From: B46-G9 sp964581175
Lineage (GTDB): Bacteria > Desulfobacterota > DSM-4660 > Desulfatiglandales > Desulfatiglandaceae
Reading direction: 5' to 3'
Length of the DNA stretch: 12,586 bases
Assembly (NCBI GenBank): GCA_964581175.1
Contig: CAZONI010000096.1
Span: 1-12,586 of the forward strand
The notes beneath the pieces are model-generated. The model did no database searches. It saw nothing but the letters and a program-made list of their open reading frames with translations, and was not told where the DNA came from. The position numbers were made by a program, and so were the translations under genes. This document shows positions 1 through 6,638 of the stretch, piece after piece; positions within the stretch are counted from its first letter, which is position 1; each line of letters starts with the position of its first letter.

Positions 1-43
1 GGGCCTTTCCAAAGGCCTGCATGTTCTGGAAATAAGGTCGCAT
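1..43 (-). CDS. gcdA: Probable glutaconyl-CoA decarboxylase alpha subunit, N-terminal fragment
   Basis: Only the first 14 codons lie inside the window; the gene continues past the left edge. The readable start is MRPYFQNMQAFGKA. It resembles the N terminus of the biotin-dependent glutaconyl-CoA decarboxylase carboxyltransferase subunit (GcdA), which in Acidaminococcus begins with a PRYFQNM...GK stretch as I recall it. GcdA moves the carboxyl group of glutaconyl-CoA to biotin on a membrane complex that pumps Na+. The start at 43 is preceded by GGAGG with a 5-base spacer; an in-frame ATG at 55 has a poorer ribosome site. It follows the glutaryl-CoA dehydrogenase gene by 61 bases on the same strand, and the product of that enzyme would be the GcdA substrate, which strengthens the call. 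Fourteen residues is thin evidence; another carboxyltransferase-family protein is possible. Confidence 0.6.
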   Translation of the reverse strand, partial: MRPYFQNMQAFGKA

Positions 44-104
44 CTTTTCCTCCATCCTGGTTTGTCGAGTGGGCTGAGAGACGAGCAGCAGATTGATTAA
101 AAGG

Positions 105-1268
105 CTATCGATTGGCCTTCCTGATGCCCAGCTGATCAAGGGCAATAATCCACTTGCAGATATTGCTTGAACCTTCAACCATGTAATAGGGAGGCGCATC
201 GCGGAAATACCGGGCGACAGGATACTCGGTGGAATACCCGTAAGCTCCCATGATTCTCATGGCCATTTGCGCGGCCTTGGTGGCGATCTCCCCGGCGAGA
301 TACTTGGCGTGTGCCACCTCAAGGGTATTCCCGAGTTGCCCCTGGTCTTTTTGCCACGCAGCCCTGTAGACCACAAGGCGGGCCGCTTCTATCTCGGCCG
401 CCACCTGGGCGATCATGTCCTGATTCATCTGGAATTCGCCGATAGATTTTCCGAACTGCTCACGCTCCTTGCAATAGGCGGTAACCGTATCCAGACACCC
501 CTGGGCCAGTCCGACCCCCCCGGCGGCCGCCGATAACCGGGACTGATTCAGCGATCCGAAGACGATCTTGGCGCCGTCGCCGGGGTTGCCCAGGATGTTT
601 TCTTTTGGAACCCTGGTGTCTTCCAGATAGACTTCTCCCGTCGGGGTAGACCGGGTACCCAGTTTGTCCAGTTCAGTGGTGGTGACTCCGTTGAAGTTCT
701 TGAGTTCAACCACGAACGCGGAGAGCCCTTTTCCCCTGGCACCCTTGTCTGTGTAGGCATAATAGACGATGGCGTCCGCGATGGGTGCATTGGAAATCCA
801 GGTCTTGGACCCATTCAGGAGCCAGTGATCTCCTTTGTCAACAGCTGTGGATTTCATGGCCATGACATCGGACCCGGCATTCGGCTCGGTAATTCCAAAA
901 CCACCGATATATTCGGCACTCACCAGCTTCGGAACGTACTTCTTCTTGATCTCTTCCGTGCCGTACCGGTAGATGGTGAAGGCACATCCCAGCGCCTGCA
1001 TATTGATCTGGACCCGGACGGAACTGGATGCCTTGGCCAGTTCTTCGGTGAGTATCATGGCCGCCAGCCATCCCATTCCGTTTCCCCCGTATTCTTCCGG
1101 GATAACCGTGCCGAAAAAGCCCAACTCCGCAATGGGCTTTATGACCTCTTCGTACGGAAAATAGTGCTTTTCATCCCATTCATCGGCAAAGGGCGCGATC
1201 TTTTCCGCCGCAAAGTCCCGGGCCATCTCACGGAGCATTTGTAGTTCGTCGCTTAGAGCAAAATCCAT
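105..1268 (-). CDS. gdh: Glutaryl-CoA dehydrogenase, predicted non-decarboxylating (acyl-CoA dehydrogenase family)
   Basis: A 387-residue flavoprotein of normal acyl-CoA dehydrogenase length. It has the family N-terminal helical domain, the central GGFGITEPNAGSD segment (residues 122-134) that contacts FAD and substrate, WISN at 157-160, and the C-terminal domain with REQFGKSIGEFQ (269-280). Glu365 is in the position of the catalytic base. Directly before it is Val364, where decarboxylating (human-type) glutaryl-CoA dehydrogenases have Tyr, and Arg85 matches the arginine that holds the distal carboxylate. A Tyr-to-Val exchange is the reported hallmark of the Desulfococcus multivorans enzyme, which releases glutaconyl-CoA rather than crotonyl-CoA plus CO2. 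The whole sequence resembles that enzyme closely from memory. Electrons would pass to electron-transfer flavoprotein; no etf genes are in the window. The ATG at 1268 has GGAGG 8 bases upstream. The next gene is a probable gcdA, consistent with a glutaryl-CoA to crotonyl-CoA route. Confidence 0.88.
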   Translation of the reverse strand: MDFALSDELQMLREMARDFAAEKIAPFADEWDEKHYFPYEEVIKPIAELGFFGTVIPEEYGGNGMGWLAAMILTEELAKASSSVRVQINMQALGCAFTIYRYGTEEIKKKYVPKLVSAEYIGGFGITEPNAGSDVMAMKSTAVDKGDHWLLNGSKTWISNAPIADAIVYYAYTDKGARGKGLSAFVVELKNFNGVTTTELDKLGTRSTPTGEVYLEDTRVPKENILGNPGDGAKIVFGSLNQSRLSAAAGGVGLAQGCLDTVTAYCKEREQFGKSIGEFQMNQDMIAQVAAEIEAARLVVYRAAWQKDQGQLGNTLEVAHAKYLAGEIATKAAQMAMRIMGAYGYSTEYPVARYFRDAPPYYMVEGSSNICKWIIALDQLGIRKANR

Positions 1269-1470
1269 TTAACATACCTCCCTCATTATCAAGAGTATTG
1301 AGCAGGTTTGACCGGATGATAGCTGCAACCGGAGCCTCCTTCTCACCAGTCACTTCGGAAGAGGCTTCCTTCCCGAGCCCCCCGATGTCAGAACCTCCGG
1401 TGCACAATGCTTTTCAGAAAACGAAATTTCGGCATCTCTGTCAAGAACAAAGGTCATTTTGAAAGCGAGA

Positions 1471-1499
1471 AGTATATACTACTCAATGCAGGTTGGCAA
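1471..1499 (-). promoter_or_regulatory. Sigma-70-type promoter candidate for gdh
   Basis: On the minus strand, TTGCCA (-35, at 1494-1499) is followed by exactly 17 bases and TATACT (-10, at 1471-1476). Each hexamer matches the consensus at 5 of 6 positions. Transcription would start near 1464. A second, weaker minus-strand candidate (TTGAAG, 16 bases, TATAAT) lies upstream at about 1514-1541. Predicted by eye only. Confidence 0.6.
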
Positions 1500-1549
1500 T
1501 AGAAAATATCTACATTATAGCTATAATTTAACTATCTTCAAGGTGCCGG

Positions 1550-1579
1550 GCAACCGGATGTGAGAAAGGGTCCGGTTGC
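1550..1579. repeat. Inverted repeat GCAACCGGA-N12-TCCGGTTGC, probable operator
   Basis: A perfect 9-bp inverted repeat (1550-1558 and 1571-1579) with half-site centres about two helical turns apart, as expected for a dimeric regulator. The same 9-mer occurs again at 1325-1333 in the gdh leader. The related 9-mer AACCGGATG is found at 1552-1560 and 1585-1593, and ACCGGATG at 1311-1318. Repetition around two divergent promoters suggests a shared regulator. The regulator itself is not identifiable here. Confidence 0.5.
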
Positions 1580-1651
1580 AGAGGAACCGGATGCATGAAG
1601 TATGGAGATGTGCTTCAGCAGTCATAAAGGAATTTTTTCACATTTTACGCA

Positions 1652-1680
1652 TTGACTTTCCCGGGTAAAGTCGCTAAAAA
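1652..1680 (+). promoter_or_regulatory. Sigma-70-type promoter candidate for the hdrD-like gene, with palindromic spacer
   Basis: TTGACT (1652-1657), 17 bases, then TAAAAA (1675-1680). Positions 1655-1671 form a near-perfect 17-bp palindrome with arms ACTTT and AAAGT around a CCCGGG core; 7 of 8 base pairs match. It overlaps the -35 and fills most of the spacer, where a repressor would block RNA polymerase. Transcription would begin near 1687, about 50 bases before the start codon. Confidence 0.5.
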
Positions 1681-1736
1681 GAGAGCACAAGTTTTAATAG
1701 AAGAATCGGAATTAACGTTCTGAGGAGGTTAGTTGA

Positions 1737-3035
1737 ATGGAGCCAATCGTTGTAAACAGAAAAGAGAGCAAGTTACGGGTTGCTCCGGAATGGGCCGATG
1801 TGTGCTTCACGTGCGGCACGTGTGCCGGCGGCTGCCCCGTTACCGGGGTCGACGGCATGGATCCCAGAAAGGCGGTCCGCATGGCGAGCCTGGGATTGGA
1901 CCAGGAACTGATCGATTCGAGGTTCCCCTGGGTCTGCACCCTGTGCGGGAGGTGTGAATACGCGTGTCCGCAAGGCGTAGAGATTCTGAAGATGATGCGC
2001 CGCGCCCGGACCCTTCGCGAACGCGACAAGGTTCCCGGACCGATCCATAAAGGCGTTGTCATGTGCCTGGAACGCGGAAATAATCTCGGAATCCCGAAAG
2101 ATGATTTCCTCTTTCTCCTGGCCGATCTTGCCAAGGAAATGGACGAAGACGAAGGTTTTCCCGGCTTCTATGTCCCCGTGGACAAGAAGGGGGCCAATGT
2201 CATGGTAACGATCAATTCCAAGGAGCCCTTTGGTGAGCCGGATGACATGAAGTTCTGGTGGAAGATTTTTTATGCTGCCCGAGAAGACTGGACCACCACA
2301 TCGGAACAATGGGAAGGAGTCAACTGGGGTCTCTTTTCCGGGGACGACGAGTCCATGAAAGAGATAACAGGACGTATTGTCAGGCACCTGGAGGAACTGG
2401 AGTGTAAGACGCTCCTCTTGCCCGAGTGAGGGCACGCATACTTTGCGACTAGGCTTAGTCTGCAAACATGGTTTCCCGAGGTATTTGAGAAGTACAACGT
2501 GGTCTCCGTACACGATCTCCTGAAGCAGTATATTGAAACGGGCAGGATCAAACTGGATAAATCCATCCACCAGGAGCTTACCACCATCCATGATCCGTGC
2601 AATTACGGGAGGAAGAGCCAGAAGGCCTTCGGGCATGGGTATTTTGAAGAGCCGCGCTGGATTACCAAGCAGTGTTGCGAGAATTTCGTGGAAATGGAAC
2701 CGAACCGCATGAATAATTTCTGCTGCGGCGCAGGCGGCGGGGCGTGGGCCATGCCGTACGAGGCGGAAAGGATCTACTACGGCCGCGTAAAGGCCAAACA
2801 GATCATGGATACAAAGGCCAAGATGGTCATTGCTCCCTGCCACAACTGCCGCGACCAGATCATGAAATCCCTGACCAAGGAATATAACCTGGGCATTGAG
2901 ACAAAGTATCTCTGGGAACTGGTCGCCGATTCTCTCATTGTTGAACCGTGGAGTGAAGAGGAGATTAAGAAGGCCAACGAGCTTCGCGATGCTCAGTATG
3001 AGCGCGATGAAGTAGACCTGGATCAAGAATTTTGA
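1737..3035 (+). CDS. Selenocysteine-containing HdrD/DsrK-like iron-sulfur oxidoreductase (HdrC-HdrB fusion)
   Basis: Best read as one 432-residue protein with Sec at residue 231, encoded by TGA 2427-2429. The frame stays open after the TGA and continues as UGHAYFATR up to the real stop at 3033-3035. The N-terminal HdrC-like part has two [4Fe-4S] motifs: C23-x2-C26-x2-C29-x3-C33-Pro and C67-x2-C70-x2-C73-x3-C77-Pro. The C-terminal HdrB-like part has a CCG domain with C288, C329-C330-Gly and C368-x2-C371, close to the CX31-39CCX35-36CXXC signature that binds a non-cubane cluster in HdrB. The first CCG domain (about 150-245) is degenerate: the CC pair is absent and Sec stands in the PECGHA-type motif. 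No signal peptide or membrane segment is seen, so it is probably cytoplasmic. The ATG at 1737 follows GAGGAGG. It has its own promoter and terminator. The electron partner is unknown; acyl-CoA/ETF electron transfer, or a BamD-like role with class II benzoyl-CoA reductase, are possibilities. Confidence 0.85.
2427..2429 (+). other. In-frame UGA codon read as selenocysteine (Sec231)
   Basis: This TGA falls between ...TLLLPE and GHAYFATR, where Cys would complete the PECGHA motif of DsrK/HdrD-like proteins. The downstream frame is unbroken for 201 more codons and carries the expected second CCG domain. A frameshift is not needed to join the halves: both are in the same frame, offset by exactly 762 bases (254 codons) from the start to the downstream ORF's GTG. 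Confidence 0.87.
2442..2466 (+). promoter_or_regulatory. Bacterial SECIS element
   Basis: The hairpin starts 12 bases after the TGA. The lower stem is TTTGC (2442-2446) with GCAAA (2462-2466), and the upper stem is GACTA (2447-2451) with TAGTC (2456-2460). A single bulged U lies at 2461, and the apical loop is GGCU (2452-2455). All ten pairs are Watson-Crick. The loop begins 22 bases after the UGA and has G in its first two positions, matching known rules for SelB-bound bacterial SECIS elements. The bulge is on the 3' side here, whereas E. coli fdhF has its bulged U on the 5' side. Confidence 0.85.
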
Positions 3036-3047
3036 AATAATCGCGCG

Positions 3048-3072
3048 TATTCAGGACTCGGAATCCTGAATA
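3048..3072. repeat. Small intergenic inverted repeat
   Basis: A 9-bp perfect stem (TATTCAGGA / TCCTGAATA) with a 7-base loop, 12 bases after the stop of the hdrD-like gene. A CAGGAGTCGGAATTCAG-like relative lies at about 8073-8092 in another intergenic gap, so this may belong to a family of short degenerate intergenic repeats. It lacks a T-run, so it is unlikely to be the main terminator. Confidence 0.5.
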
Positions 3073-3140
3073 GGCGTTTCTCTGACGAAGGGTTGCGGCC
3101 GTTAGCTATTGAAGAGATATAACCTTTCCGGATTGTGCCG

Positions 3141-3182
3141 AAAGAAAGGCCCCGTTCACGATTTTGAACGGGGCCTTTCTTT
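3141..3182. terminator. Strong bidirectional intrinsic terminator
   Basis: An 18-bp perfect stem (3141-3158 with 3165-3182), a 6-base loop and a GGCCCC/GGGGCC core, ending in a T-rich run on the plus strand. The minus strand gives a T-rich tail too, because the 5' arm begins AAAGAAA. It sits between the converging hdrD-like gene (ending at 3035) and pckA (ending at 3224), and should stop both transcripts. Confidence 0.9.
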
Positions 3183-3223
3183 TGTGCGCGAGCAAGGTGT
3201 GCTGATTTCGGGTGGGAATCATT

Positions 3224-4816
3224 TTACGGCATAACCGATGCTACATCATGGGAAACAGCATTCTCAAAGGCCTTGAAATTCTTCTTGAAGTCTGCGGCCA
3301 GCTTCCCCGCCCGTCTGTCATAGTCGATCGTATCCAGGGCTGCTGTTCGTGGGTTCAGAATCCGGGATGGCACCCCCTCACAACCCTTCGGTACAAGGAA
3401 ACCGAACAACGGGTCCCGTCCATATCCCGCTCGAATCATACGACCGCCCAGAATCTCCCGGATGATCGCCCTGGAATGGGCGATGCTGATTCGGTCCGCT
3501 TGCCCGTAAGGCTCGCCCGACCAACCCGTATTGACAAGCCAGCACTGGACATTATGGGCCTCTATCTTTTTTCTGAAAAGGTCTGCGTATACGGTAGGCG
3601 GCAGCACCATGAACGGGGCGCCGAAGCAGGCGCTGAACGTGGACTGCGGCTCTTTGACGCCCTCCTCGGTTCCGGCCACTTTGGCCGTATATCCGCTCAG
3701 AAAGTGATAGACCGCCTGTTCTACGGTCAGCCTGGCCACCGGCGGCATGACTCCGAACGCGTCACAGGTGAGCATGATGACGTTGTCGGGGTGTCCGCCC
3801 ACGCCGTCGCGCCGGGCGCTCGGGATATGGGAAATGGGATACGCCGCGCGAGTATTTTCAGTGAGGGAATCGTCGCTCAGGTCTATGCGCCTGGAGTTCT
3901 GGCTCAGTGTCACGTTTTCGAGGATCGTGCCGAACCTCCGGGTGCACTCATAGATCTCCGGCTCAGCCTCCTTGGAAAGCCGGATCACCTTGGCGTAGCA
4001 GCCCCCTTCAAAGTTGAACACGCCCCGGTCACTCCAGCCGTGTTCATCATCGCCGATGAGAAGACGCTCAGGATCTGCGGAAAGGGTAGTCTTTCCGGTT
4101 CCTGAAAGGCCGAAGAATATTGCCGAATCTTCTCCCTTGCCGGTGTTTGCCGAACAGTGCATGGAAAGGACGGATTCCTGCGGATAGACGTAATTGAGCA
4201 TGGTGAAGACGGATTTCTTGATTTCACCGGCATAGTCGGTTCCGCCTATCAGGACAAGCTGTTTGCCCAGGTGGATCAGAATAAATGCTTCGGAGTTGGT
4301 TCCGTCCACCTCGGGCACGGCATTGAAGCGGGGAACATCAATGACGGTAAATTCCGGGCGGTGTTTTTCAGCTTCTTCCGGGTTCCTGATCTGGATGAAC
4401 ATATTCCTCGCGAACATGCTGTGCCAGGCACGTTCAGTAATAACCCTGATGGGTATCCGGTACACCGGATCAGCACCGGCATAACAGTCCTGAATAAACA
4501 CATCCTTGTTCTGCAGATAGGCCTGGAGCCGGTAGAAGAGGTTGGTGAAGCGAGTCTCCTCGATACCTTTGTTCACCGGACCCCACCATATTTTGTCGAG
4601 ACTGGTCTTTTCCCTGACGATGAAACGGTCACCCGGAGAGCGCCCCGTGTGGTGCCCGGTCCTCACTACCACTGGGCCGAGGTGCGAGATATTGCCTTCG
4701 CGCTGGCGCATGATTTCTTCATAGAGCATGGGAGTGGGGGCATTCCAGTACAGGGATGCCATGTTCCTGAATCCCATTTTTTCCATTTCCGGTCTCACAG
4801 TTTTGTAATTAAACAT
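3224..4816 (-). CDS. pckA: Phosphoenolpyruvate carboxykinase (ATP)
   Basis: A 530-residue protein, the usual length for the ATP-dependent enzyme, which converts oxaloacetate plus ATP to PEP, CO2 and ADP in the cytoplasm. Visible hallmarks are the substrate-side Arg segment TGRSPGDRF (57-65), the family block DCYAGADPVYR (110-120), IGGTDYAGEIKK (190-201), the kinase-1a P-loop GLSGTGKTT (236-244) and the kinase-2 motif IGDDEHGW (254-261), in the right order. The start at 4816 has an AGGAGAGGG ribosome site that overlaps the end of the preceding gene, only 13 bases upstream, so it is probably the third gene of an operon with two membrane-protein genes of unknown function. Its likely role is gluconeogenesis, turning C4 acids from acetyl-CoA/pyruvate assimilation into PEP. 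It ends just before a shared terminator. Confidence 0.97.
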   Translation of the reverse strand: MFNYKTVRPEMEKMGFRNMASLYWNAPTPMLYEEIMRQREGNISHLGPVVVRTGHHTGRSPGDRFIVREKTSLDKIWWGPVNKGIEETRFTNLFYRLQAYLQNKDVFIQDCYAGADPVYRIPIRVITERAWHSMFARNMFIQIRNPEEAEKHRPEFTVIDVPRFNAVPEVDGTNSEAFILIHLGKQLVLIGGTDYAGEIKKSVFTMLNYVYPQESVLSMHCSANTGKGEDSAIFFGLSGTGKTTLSADPERLLIGDDEHGWSDRGVFNFEGGCYAKVIRLSKEAEPEIYECTRRFGTILENVTLSQNSRRIDLSDDSLTENTRAAYPISHIPSARRDGVGGHPDNVIMLTCDAFGVMPPVARLTVEQAVYHFLSGYTAKVAGTEEGVKEPQSTFSACFGAPFMVLPPTVYADLFRKKIEAHNVQCWLVNTGWSGEPYGQADRISIAHSRAIIREILGGRMIRAGYGRDPLFGFLVPKGCEGVPSRILNPRTAALDTIDYDRRAGKLAADFKKNFKAFENAVSHDVASVMP

Positions 4817-4829
4817 GGCTTCCCTCTCC

Positions 4830-6638
4830 TCAGAACGGGAGCTTGAGCCCGCCTTTTCCGCCGATGTCCTTCAGGTTTCCGAGAAGGCCGTTGCCCAGGT
4901 TCAGACGACCGGTCAGTTCCTGGCCGATTGCATTCAGCCCGCCCATGTCTTTGCCCGTGGCCTGGAGCGGGCCTCCCACCTTGGCCATAACGCCCTCTTT
5001 GAGCTTTTTCTCGAAACCGGCGGCCTGGTCGCTCACTGCCCGTCCTGCAGCCTTGGCAAAGGCCTGGTCCAGATCGGACGTGAGGTCAATGGTATAATTC
5101 TTTAAGGTTCCTTTAATGTCCGCCTTCACATGAAACCGGGAAATGGCCGCCAAGGATGAGAGGAGGGCCGCCTTTATGGGGCTTTCCTTTTCAGCGGAAC
5201 CGCCGCTGAGTTTGACGGAATCAAACCCTGACGTGAGGGTGGCGTTGATATCGCTCCCTTTGAGCAATGCGTCCATATTCAGGTCCACAAGCGCGCTATC
5301 CAGCAGGATCGGGAATGCCTCACTTCCTGAAAGCGCCATGTCCTTCACCTGGTATCCCTTCAGAGTCAGGTTGCCCGTATCTTTCGCACTGGCGGGGATG
5401 ACATGATCAAGCGCGCCGTGAAGATCGATGGACTGGAGTCCTTTGAGCTTGGTGCCCGTGAATGTGTATGTCAGGGGGCGCCCGAGCACATCCTGGTCAG
5501 GGGTAATATTCTTGATCAGGCCGGAAATATCACCGGCCTGCAGCATGATCCGGGCCTTTGCCGTCCGGATCAGAAAGTCCGGGAGCGGCTCATATTCCTT
5601 AAAGCGCACATCGACGCCTTTCCCGCGGGTGGGCTTGATCACTTCGTGTCCTTTTTCCGTCTTGCGCGCTCTCTCGATCATGGGTTCCAGTTTTTGGTAC
5701 CAGGCTGCACCCTTCTGAACGAGCCGGCAGAGCCTGGAGCCCAGAAGACTCTGGCTCAGGTGCTGCAGCCCGGCCGGGGACAGGGAGTACTTCTGCTTGA
5801 GGCGGGCGACATCTTCCAAGGGGGCCTTTTTTGCCTCGGCCAGTCTCGCCTTTAACGAAGCCGTTTTATTGCTGAAATCCTTCTGCGCGGTCTTGATTTT
5901 GTCGAGATCGCGTTGAATATCTTTTTGCAGAGTGGAGACTTCCGACACAGACCCCAGGAGACCGGAGATTCCTCCTTTCTGAGCGGATTTCAGCTTGTCG
6001 ATCTTTGCCCGGTAGGCATCGAACTGTTTCTTGTCGGGGAGTTTGGCAAGGGCATCCTGCCATTTTGCCTTTTCACTCTGAATGTCTTTCTGGAGGGGTT
6101 GAAGGAGAGCCAAGGACTGCAGTTTCTCCGTCTGGAGAATTTTGCCGACATCGGGAACCTGGAGTGAAGGAAGGGAGACGGTGCCGCAGGGCCCCTTGAC
6201 GGCCAGGGGGCCTCCCCCTTTCTCCTTGCCGGCCTTCCCAACCTCAGCGGTTTTGCCGGGTATTTTTTTGACTGCTATGGCTCCCGATGTCTTTCTGGGA
6301 GTTCCGAACTGTACGCCGTCCGCGATCATTTCCTTGACGATCACCTTGCGGCGGAGGAGGTTGAGAGGTTCCAGTCCAAGGGAGATTCGGCCTATTTCAA
6401 CGGCATTCTTCATGGGGGATTCAGGGTCCGTTACCCGCAATTGGTCGAGTTTGAGACCCATTGGGAAAAGAGACAGGTCCGCCGCCGCCACCTCCACTTT
6501 TGCGCCCACAGCACGGGTTCCGTATTTCTGGATCAGGTTCTTGACAATAGTATCCGCGAAGAAAAACCAGAATGCCCCGAAAACGGCGACGATAATGACA
6601 AAGGCCGCGAGACCCTTCAGACGAATAAAGCGTTTCAT
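4830..6638 (-). CDS. TIGR03545-type membrane-anchored protein of unknown function
   Basis: A 602-residue protein with one N-terminal membrane anchor (about residues 9-30, rich in V, I, F and A after a basic start), then a long soluble part probably in the periplasm. Residues about 45-115 have an AsmA-like opening (AAADLSLFPMGLKLDQLRV). Residues about 165-275 are Lys/Glu/Gln-rich and probably coiled coil. The remainder has repeated beta-type segments, again AsmA-like. From memory it matches the uncharacterised family TIGR03545, found in outer-membrane bacteria and commonly paired with TIGR03546, and here that partner overlaps it by 4 bases (ATGA). AsmA-like proteins are tied to envelope lipid transport or outer-membrane assembly, so such a role is possible but unproven. 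No catalytic motif is recognised. Confidence 0.8.
   Translation of the reverse strand: MKRFIRLKGLAAFVIIVAVFGAFWFFFADTIVKNLIQKYGTRAVGAKVEVAAADLSLFPMGLKLDQLRVTDPESPMKNAVEIGRISLGLEPLNLLRRKVIVKEMIADGVQFGTPRKTSGAIAVKKIPGKTAEVGKAGKEKGGGPLAVKGPCGTVSLPSLQVPDVGKILQTEKLQSLALLQPLQKDIQSEKAKWQDALAKLPDKKQFDAYRAKIDKLKSAQKGGISGLLGSVSEVSTLQKDIQRDLDKIKTAQKDFSNKTASLKARLAEAKKAPLEDVARLKQKYSLSPAGLQHLSQSLLGSRLCRLVQKGAAWYQKLEPMIERARKTEKGHEVIKPTRGKGVDVRFKEYEPLPDFLIRTAKARIMLQAGDISGLIKNITPDQDVLGRPLTYTFTGTKLKGLQSIDLHGALDHVIPASAKDTGNLTLKGYQVKDMALSGSEAFPILLDSALVDLNMDALLKGSDINATLTSGFDSVKLSGGSAEKESPIKAALLSSLAAISRFHVKADIKGTLKNYTIDLTSDLDQAFAKAAGRAVSDQAAGFEKKLKEGVMAKVGGPLQATGKDMGGLNAIGQELTGRLNLGNGLLGNLKDIGGKGGLKLPF

Larger units (their letters stand above)
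1269..1736. other. Divergent control region between gdh and the Sec-containing hdrD-like gene
   Basis: This 468-base stretch has no convincing gene. It contains outward-facing promoter-like sequences (minus 1471-1499, plus 1652-1680), three copies of the 9-mer GCAACCGGA, and a perfect 14-bp AT-rich palindrome at 1514-1527 (ATTATAGCTATAAT). That palindrome lies just upstream of the minus promoter and contains TATAAT-like hexamers in both directions. The minus transcript would have a long leader of about 195 bases. I saw no riboswitch that I can name. Confidence 0.7.

Noticed and set aside
2..17. GGCCTTTCCAAAGGCC palindrome at the left edge as a terminator or operator
   Set aside because: It lies inside the probable gcdA reading frame, has only a 2-base loop and no T-run.
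1737..2429. A stand-alone 230-residue HdrC protein plus a separate HdrB-like ORF starting with GTG at 2499, or a pseudogene broken by a nonsense mutation
   Set aside because: Both halves are in the same frame, the sequence between TGA and 2499 also encodes family-like residues (GHAYFATR), GTG 2499 has no good ribosome site, and a SECIS hairpin is present.
1773..3026. 417-residue minus-strand ORF opposite the hdrD-like gene
   Set aside because: It is a shadow of the real coding strand, which has ordered Cys motifs; the antisense translation has none and no ribosome site worth noting.
3033..3072. A second Sec codon: the final TGA of the hdrD-like gene is also followed, 12 bases on, by a hairpin, and the frame stays open to a TAA at 3120-3123
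   Set aside because: The loop begins C-T rather than with a G, the extra 28 codons look unlike any Hdr domain, and the hairpin belongs to an intergenic repeat. The protein ends naturally at 3035.
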